19,868 nt of DNA from Oribacterium sp. (GTDB lineage: Bacteria; Bacillota_A; Clostridia; Lachnospirales; Lachnospiraceae), in contig JAGAXP010000088.1 in assembly GCA_017940955.1 (NCBI GenBank), positions 1 through 19,868 of the forward strand. The letters run 5' to 3'. This document shows, in pieces, positions 14,951-19,868 of the stretch. The notes below the pieces were generated by a model. That model was not told where the DNA came from. It did no database searches and was given only the letters and a program-made list of their open reading frames with translations. Position 1 is the first letter of the stretch, and each line of letters opens with the position of its first letter. Both the position numbers and the translations under genes were made by a program.

Positions 14951-15475
14951 TTAGGATCTCACATAAATCTGGCAGGATCGCATTGTTTCAAGAGCAGCCT
15001 CATGCTTTTCGGGAGTCACACCTGCGCAGCACTTAGGATCTACGGAGATTGAAACTTCAGGAATAGTGGCTTTCAGGAGCATAGCATTGGAAACCACGCA
15101 TATATCTGTACAGAGACCAATGAGCTCTATCTCAATGTTTTCCTTTTCACTGATGGATTTGATAGTATCTGCCAAAACCGTGGAACCGAAGGTTGGTTTA
15201 TTGATAAATGTCGCTCCTTCCACCACCTCTGCCACTCTTTTATCAAGCTGCCATCCATCCGTACCTTCTACACAGTGGACAACCGGAAGATTTTTTCCTT
15301 CCTGAGTCTCCATATAATCAGGCTGATGGGTGTCACGGGTGACAAAAACATCTTTTATGTTGTAGGATTTGATTTTTTCCACAACAGCCGGTACGATGGC
15401 CATAGCCTCCTTTGTGCCAAGTGCCCCATCAACAAAGTCCTTTTGCATGTCTACCACAACAAGTATCTTTCTCAT
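14951..15475 (-). CDS. Isochorismatase-family cysteine hydrolase (nicotinamidase-like)
   Basis: A 174-residue cytoplasmic hydrolase. The catalytic triad is visible as Asp9 (VVVDMQKDF), Lys93 (INKPTFGS) and Cys126 (CTDICVVSN). DTH at 48-50 and His67 fit the metal site of nicotinamidases, and CVEGTDGW at 68-75 is common in clostridial members. Such enzymes deaminate nicotinamide to nicotinate or hydrolyse related amides; the exact substrate is uncertain. The frame extends upstream to 15511, but GGGAGG 5 bp before the ATG at 15475 decides the start. It lies 120 bp downstream of the RraA-family gene on the same strand and may share its transcript. Confidence 0.88.
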   Translation of the reverse strand: MRKILVVVDMQKDFVDGALGTKEAMAIVPAVVEKIKSYNIKDVFVTRDTHQPDYMETQEGKNLPVVHCVEGTDGWQLDKRVAEVVEGATFINKPTFGSTVLADTIKSISEKENIEIELIGLCTDICVVSNAMLLKATIPEVSISVDPKCCAGVTPEKHEAALETMRSCQIYVRS

Positions 15476-15594
15476 ATAGTCCTCCCATGATTTCAATTTT
15501 ATATTGAGCATTTTCTATTGTTATTCCTGTAAGAATATACATATAGGCATTAATAAAAAGTAGATAGAATCAGAGAAAATGTCAATTATTCCCT

Positions 15595-16302
15595 CTACTG
15601 TTCCAGTCTTTCTCTTATCTCAATTACTTCCTTTGGGGCAAGCTCAGGCAGTGCCTCTCCATTTTTCAGTGCTTCGGCATAGCTTTCTATCAGTGCTACT
15701 CTCTTTTCTTCGTATTCAAGCTTTTCTTCGGCCTTTTCAAGCACCACTTCTATATACTCTCTTGGAATAACACAAACTCCGTCTGCATCTCCCACCACCA
15801 GATCACCGGGTTTTACTTCAACACCTGCGCAGTGGATGTCAGTGTTAATGTTTCCTTCGCCTTTTCTCACAGGACCTCTGGGAAGTATCCCCAGTGAATA
15901 TACAGGAAAATCAAGCTTTTTTGTTTCCTCGGAGTCCCTTGAATAGCCATTTACAACTATACCGGAAAGTCCCATGGCCTTGCAGGCTCTTTCAAAAAGA
16001 TCTCCGATATAAGGCCTGTCTTTATATGCTTTACCGTCTATCACCATAACATAACCTTCAAGAGATCTTGTATAGGCGGCGATATTGATGGGAAGATTAT
16101 CTCCGTCTTCAGTTTCCACAGTAAGGGCTGTACCTGCCATAAGTCTGGTTGTTCCGACAGGCTTCATCTCAGCACACATACATCCGTCCATGGGTATGGA
16201 GATCTTTGACTTCTTGACTCCGTCCAGAATCAGGGCGACACTTAATTTCTTTACCCTGTTCAGTATTTCATCAGGCAACAATGGAGCATTTTTATTAATC
16301 AT
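15595..16302 (-). CDS. RraA-family protein (HMG/CHA aldolase-like)
   Basis: A 235-residue RraA-like protein. The active-site stretch lies at 99-123: GDLFERACKAMG, then GIVVNGYSRD with Arg122-Asp123, which bind substrate and divalent metal in 4-hydroxy-4-methyl-2-oxoglutarate aldolases. VKPGDLVVGDADGVCVIP (163-180) is the other family hallmark. About 50 residues beyond it form a helical tail. RraA-fold proteins in Firmicutes are more often aldolases or decarboxylases of keto acids than RNase E inhibitors. AAAGGAGG 8 bp before the ATG at 16302 sets the start, 16 codons inside the open frame. The leader contains an unusual long palindrome. Confidence 0.88.
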   Translation of the reverse strand: MINKNAPLLPDEILNRVKKLSVALILDGVKKSKISIPMDGCMCAEMKPVGTTRLMAGTALTVETEDGDNLPINIAAYTRSLEGYVMVIDGKAYKDRPYIGDLFERACKAMGLSGIVVNGYSRDSEETKKLDFPVYSLGILPRGPVRKGEGNINTDIHCAGVEVKPGDLVVGDADGVCVIPREYIEVVLEKAEEKLEYEEKRVALIESYAEALKNGEALPELAPKEVIEIRERLEQ

Positions 16303-16310
16303 GACAAAAG

Positions 16311-16392
16311 CCTCCTTTAGGATATGGTTATAACATGATGTGAGTATCATAAATTTTTGACACTTACATCATAACATATCATTTAAAGGAGG
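16311..16392. promoter_or_regulatory. 82-bp imperfect palindrome in the RraA-gene leader
   Basis: Left arm 16311-16349 (starting CCTCCTTTAGGATATG) and the reverse complement of right arm 16358-16392 (starting CCTCCTTTAAATGATATG) align over nearly their whole length. The core arms are 16335-16349 and 16358-16372, 15 bp with two mismatches. The outer ends place an AAAGGAGG site on each strand. It contains the ribosome site of the RraA gene and could act as an operator or an RNA hairpin masking that site. Confidence 0.6.
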
Positions 16393-16406
16393 CCCTTACA
16401 AATAAA

Positions 16407-16432
16407 ACAAATATAATACTTTGTATATTTGT
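16407..16432 (-). terminator. Probable terminator of the surface lipoprotein gene
   Basis: ACAAATATA and TATATTTGT are perfect 9-bp arms around an 8-base loop. On the minus strand they are followed by TTTATTTG, about 40 bp after the stop. The stem is AT-rich, so termination may be weak. Confidence 0.45.
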
Positions 16433-16470
16433 GGTTCTATTTTATGCTTGTTGAAAAGAAATATTTTCCT

Positions 16471-19400
16471 TTATGCCTTCGAAACAGTAATCACTATCTT
16501 TCCTGTATATGTGCCTGCCTTGATGTCAGTCTTCTTACCATCTACTGTCATCGAAAGCTTATATCCTGAAGGCGCTGTGATGGAAGCCGAATCCTCGATG
16601 GTGAGGCTTCCCAGGTAGGAATCGTGAGTTACGGTCCATACAGAGTCACCGGAGAAGGCTGCACTTATGCCGTAGTTTCCTTCTGCACCGTAGTAGTTTC
16701 CGTTAAGGCTTGTGATCTCACCTTTTGAATTTGTGTAGCTGAGACCCTCCACATCCCAGAGACCGTTAGAACCGTCTGCGAAGGAACCTGTGAAGTCAGA
16801 GTTTTTGAAGGTTACTGTGAGTGATGATGAACGGCTTCCGCTCATGCCTTCAACTACTCTTTCGATATCACCTTCATTCCAGATGATACCTGATGCGTCA
16901 GAATCCTCAAATGTGATTACAGGCGCAGAACCTGCTTCTGATGCGATAAGGTAGTTATAATCATCACCGTTTGTATTTTCAAACTTTGAGTTAGTGAAGA
17001 GAAGGTTCTCTCCTGCTGCCTCAAATTCCATTACAGAGCTTACAGTTCCGCCGTAGGCGCTGCCCACTACAAGGTAAGGAATATCTGAATAGTCTGTGGT
17101 TCCTGTATATGCTCCTGCTGAGTAGTTATAGTAGGTGTTATCAAGTACAGAGCTTCTTAACTTCGTATCTTCTGTGTATGTCTCACCTGCTATCTCGCTC
17201 AATGTCTCAAGAAGCTCCTTCTTTGCTGAATCCGAAACATCGTAATTCTCGCAAAGCTGTCCTATGGTCATGCCGGCATCGCTCATCATATAGTGCATAA
17301 GCTCAGTGCTTCCGCTTGCCTTTTCCCATGCTTCCATAGCAGCCTTTGCCTTTGCGCCTGTGACATAGTTTGACATGTTCTTTGCTGCCCGGACGATAAC
17401 ATTATCAAAAATCGAAGTTGAATCGGTATTGATGCCTCCGCGGTTCTTGATACCCATTGTGCCATCAAGAAGAGTGTTCTTCATCTTGTAAGTTCCGCCT
17501 GATGCGATAACTGCTGCGGCATCGGCCTTTGAAATAAAGCTTGAGTCCTCTGCAGTTATGACACCGCCTCCGATAACATAGGCGCCGGCTGAACGGTTAC
17601 CGAAAACAGTTGCTGAGAAGTTCTTTACATCAACAACGCCGTTACCGAAGTCATTGGCAAGGGCTGAAGCCTGACCTACTGAATAGCTTCCGTCGATACC
17701 TGTTGTACCGGTTACATCCTCAAGGTATGCATATCCTCCGTAAACTACGTCTGCCACATGGTTGTTCCAGCCTTCGAGAGTGAAGTCTGCATTGTAAACA
17801 TAAACAGAAGCTGTATCGGACTTGGCATCACTTTCGCCGGTCTTGGTTCCCGAGCCTCCCGCGATGACGCCGTTGGCCCCGTCTCCGTTTGCGTAGAAGG
17901 TACTCTTCTCGCCGTCAGTGCTGCCCACTGTGACGATACCGCCGTTTGTTGCGTAAAGAAGTGCATTCATGCCCCACTCCATGGCGATCTCAACATTGTA
18001 GCTTGAAAGACCTGTGAGGTAAGACATCTTCGCCCAGTTTGCGCTTGCTGTTGATGTTCCGTTTATATGTGAAACAGTGATGCTTGCGTAGTCGTCAGCC
18101 CACACAAGAGAACGCTCCTCGTTTGCTTCTGCACCGATGGCATCACCGTCCTTTGCTGTATCTATGGTGAGGTCATCCTCCTTCACATCCTCCGCCTCAC
18201 CGCTTGCCTTTATAACACTGTCTGCAAAGCTTAAGTAGACAGGATTCAGTGTATCTCTTGCGGAGAGACCATCAAGATTCTCATTATCACTCTTTATTAC
18301 TGTGGAATTGTAGGAGTAGTTAACACTGTAAGGTGAGTAGTAGATAATGTCTACGTCCCCGTCATTGTCAGTGTCCTCATAGCTCATGTAACGGTAGTTT
18401 CCTGAGCCTGTTGCCGGGAATGCACCTGTTATGGAATCCTTTTCTATTTCTTCTCCGGTTTTTACATCATAGGCTTTGACATTCTCATCAAGAGTTACCT
18501 TGTCACCGTTTATATAGTAGCCCTCTTCAAACTTAAGAACTGACTTAAGCTTGCTGTAAGACTCGTCTGACTCGATCTTTTCCTTAAGCTCCTTTGCATC
18601 ATCCTCGGACAGGTACCAGAGAGTCTTTGTAAGGTCTGCTTCCTTTACAGAATCCTTAAACTCTTCGTTAATCTCAGCCTTTTCCTCTTCCGCAACGTAA
18701 GCTTCACCGGAGAAGGTTACAGTGGAACCGGAAACCGAGACATCTGATTCTTCACCGCTGGCGCTTACTGCTATGGCAGTGATATCATCTGTTGAAATAG
18801 AGTAGGTTTTGTCGGATGAAACATTGAGGTAAGTTCCTCCGGCTATGGCTGCCGCCTCGGGATTCTCAAGGGAAACGGTGATAAGCTCTGTACCGGCGCT
18901 TACAACCTCCTTGCCCCCTGCCTTAGTCTGTGAAGTGCCTTCCGGCAGATAGAGAACCGCATTGCCGCTGGACTGGAAGGCCGCGTCGTCAATGTTTACA
19001 TCAGGGTTCGCAAAGGAAATGATGGTGGCAGTGTTAAGGTCATAGAATGCCCACTCTGAAACTGTTGTAACAGTATCCGGAACGTAAACCGCCATGATCT
19101 CGCTGTGGTGACCGAATGCCTGGGCAGAGATCTCGGTTACAGGAGCACCTCCGAGAACTGAAGGGATGATAACAACCGCATCCTCTTTACCTGCATAGTA
19201 GGTGATGGTACTTGTGACCTTTTTATTTTCACCCTCGCCTGTTGTTATGACATCAAAGGACCAGTCGCCCTCGGTTACTGAAACCTTTGTGCTTGTTTCC
19301 TGCGAACCGGGCATACCTCCCGGGCCTCCCGGCATTCCCTCAGGGGCTTCCCCCATAGGAGCGCCATCAGGACCGTTTGGAGCCTCAGGGCTCGCGTCAT

Positions 19401-19551
19401 CAGTATTCTTCTCGGAAGCGTCCTGAGAATTCTCTGCTCCGGCAGCTGTTGTTGCTTCGGGTACTGCTGATGTACTGCAGGCACTAAGGCTTGAGGCGCT
19501 TAGTGCCACTGCTAAAACACAGGATAGAGCCTGGATGTTTTTTCTCTTCAT
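16471..19551 (-). CDS. Large surface lipoprotein with LRR_5 and beta-helix-like regions
   Basis: A 1026-residue lipoprotein. The signal peptide (MKRKNIQALS, hydrophobic core) ends at the lipobox LSAC, Cys25. Residues 55-84 are a Pro/Gly/Met-rich spacer. A short BspA-type leucine-rich-repeat segment lies at about 120-205 (VVIIPSVLGG, VPDTVTTVSEWAFYDL). Acidic helical and beta stretches follow, with a calcium-loop-like DTDNDGDVD at 393-401. From about 490 to the end, short Gly/Asn/Ser-rich strands such as NGGIVTVGS and AGAYVIGGGVITAEDSSF suggest a right-handed beta-helix, as in adhesins or carbohydrate-binding proteins. No catalytic site is recognised. The frame runs up to 19593, but AAAGGA and the signal peptide favour 19551. 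It is probably an anchored surface protein; the ligand is unknown. Confidence 0.85.
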   Translation of the reverse strand: MKRKNIQALSCVLAVALSASSLSACSTSAVPEATTAAGAENSQDASEKNTDDASPEAPNGPDGAPMGEAPEGMPGGPGGMPGSQETSTKVSVTEGDWSFDVITTGEGENKKVTSTITYYAGKEDAVVIIPSVLGGAPVTEISAQAFGHHSEIMAVYVPDTVTTVSEWAFYDLNTATIISFANPDVNIDDAAFQSSGNAVLYLPEGTSQTKAGGKEVVSAGTELITVSLENPEAAAIAGGTYLNVSSDKTYSISTDDITAIAVSASGEESDVSVSGSTVTFSGEAYVAEEEKAEINEEFKDSVKEADLTKTLWYLSEDDAKELKEKIESDESYSKLKSVLKFEEGYYINGDKVTLDENVKAYDVKTGEEIEKDSITGAFPATGSGNYRYMSYEDTDNDGDVDIIYYSPYSVNYSYNSTVIKSDNENLDGLSARDTLNPVYLSFADSVIKASGEAEDVKEDDLTIDTAKDGDAIGAEANEERSLVWADDYASITVSHINGTSTASANWAKMSYLTGLSSYNVEIAMEWGMNALLYATNGGIVTVGSTDGEKSTFYANGDGANGVIAGGSGTKTGESDAKSDTASVYVYNADFTLEGWNNHVADVVYGGYAYLEDVTGTTGIDGSYSVGQASALANDFGNGVVDVKNFSATVFGNRSAGAYVIGGGVITAEDSSFISKADAAAVIASGGTYKMKNTLLDGTMGIKNRGGINTDSTSIFDNVIVRAAKNMSNYVTGAKAKAAMEAWEKASGSTELMHYMMSDAGMTIGQLCENYDVSDSAKKELLETLSEIAGETYTEDTKLRSSVLDNTYYNYSAGAYTGTTDYSDIPYLVVGSAYGGTVSSVMEFEAAGENLLFTNSKFENTNGDDYNYLIASEAGSAPVITFEDSDASGIIWNEGDIERVVEGMSGSRSSSLTVTFKNSDFTGSFADGSNGLWDVEGLSYTNSKGEITSLNGNYYGAEGNYGISAAFSGDSVWTVTHDSYLGSLTIEDSASITAPSGYKLSMTVDGKKTDIKAGTYTGKIVITVSKA

Positions 19552-19696
19552 AGTCTTAAATCCTTTCAGATCAAAAGATATTCGGTACACCAATGTTTAT
19601 ATCGGCGTTTTAAAAATTTGATTTTCGCATAATCTAGCATCCCAATCTGAAAGGAAACTGAAAAATCACGACATTGTAAATATGCCGGTATAGAAA

Positions 19697-19726
19697 AACC
19701 CGCGGCTCCGAAAGGAATCGCGGGTT
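19697..19726. terminator. GNRA-capped hairpin, terminator-like
   Basis: AACCCGCG and CGCGGGTT pair perfectly. Inside them TCC/GGA closes a GAAA tetraloop. On the minus strand the stem is followed by a T5 run. On the plus strand the T-run is only TT before the intron-like sequence begins, as if the run had been split by insertion. Confidence 0.6.
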
Positions 19727-19727
19727 C

Positions 19728-19868
19728 ATGCGTATGACGGGCATGCCGTCAATCTGTGGTGAAAATCCACAAAGGGCGTAGTTGCCGACGAACCCCAGAG
19801 CGACTCCCAAGGTTTACATCGCGAGGTGTAGGCGAGAAGAAGGGATAGCGAAATCGTAGCCTGACGAA
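19728..19868 (+). ncRNA. 5' portion of a probable group II intron, cut by the window edge
   Basis: Starting ATGCG (consensus GUGYG), it has a GACGG-GCATG-CCGTC hairpin like the conserved GCAUG-loop stem of domain I, then GTGGTGAAAATCCAC, a GCCGACGAACCCC stretch and AAGAAGGGATAGCGAA to GCCTGACGAA. These match what I know of clostridial group II intron domain I. It follows a terminator-like hairpin directly, as group IIC introns do. The reverse transcriptase ORF and 3' end would lie beyond the window. Boundaries and class are inferred. Confidence 0.6.

Noticed and set aside
19202..19426. Plus-strand Pro/Gly-rich ORF
   Set aside because: It is the complement of the Pro/Gly spacer of the surface lipoprotein.

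Overview
The window looks like chromosome of a low-GC Firmicute, most likely a rumen or gut Lachnospiraceae (Butyrivibrio or Pseudobutyrivibrio type). The reasons are AGGAGG-type ribosome sites, an Rpn-family tail of the kind common in that family, a BspA-type leucine-rich-repeat lipoprotein, a flavin fumarate-reductase-like lipoprotein and an IS605-type element. The species assignment is inference; no rRNA or marker gene is present.

Region A (about 154-9180, minus strand, visibly AT-rich) is one tight seven-gene cassette. In transcription order it encodes a WYL-domain regulator, a dynamin-like GTPase, a small single-pass membrane protein, an 1100-residue HerA/VirB4-like ATPase with a glycine-rich membrane-like segment, an LHH-type HNH/Endo VII nuclease toxin, a SUKH (SMI1/KNR4) immunity-like protein and a short TPR-like protein. 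Gaps are 3-17 bp, and the ATPase stop and toxin start overlap (TAGTG). The set looks like a conflict system: a toxin/immunity pair joined to a membrane-associated ATPase and a dynamin, under a regulator type often seen with phage defence. I do not recognise this combination as a named system, and it is the main candidate for something undescribed. The 386 bp upstream of the regulator hold several dyads that could be operators. The last gene runs into a 23-bp-period tandem repeat that supplies its C-terminus and stop.

Region B (about 9200-10974) is an IS200/IS605-family element. tnpB is intact with all RuvC and zinc-ribbon residues. tnpA, on the opposite strand, has lost its middle. A 68-codon ORF of unknown function precedes the tnpA remnant. 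Hairpins of equal size lie at both ends, and the segment after tnpB has the form of an omega-RNA scaffold. A 15-nt core in that scaffold matches the 23-bp repeat of region A at 13 of 15 positions. Just downstream, an Rpn-family gene has also lost its middle.

Region C (11497-19551, higher GC) looks like ordinary metabolic chromosome. A strong bidirectional terminator separates it from region B. It holds a Tat-exported flavin lipoprotein with FMN and FAD domains, diverging from a LysR-type regulator; an isochorismatase-family hydrolase; an RraA-family protein; and a 1026-residue surface lipoprotein with an LRR_5 segment and a probable beta-helix. The LysR/flavoprotein intergenic region has a clean TATGTGA-N4-TCACATA dyad. 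An approximately 80-bp imperfect palindrome lies upstream of the RraA gene.

Region D (19697-19868) is a GNRA-capped hairpin followed directly by what looks like the 5' domain of a group II intron, cut by the window edge. This arrangement fits group IIC introns, which insert after terminators.
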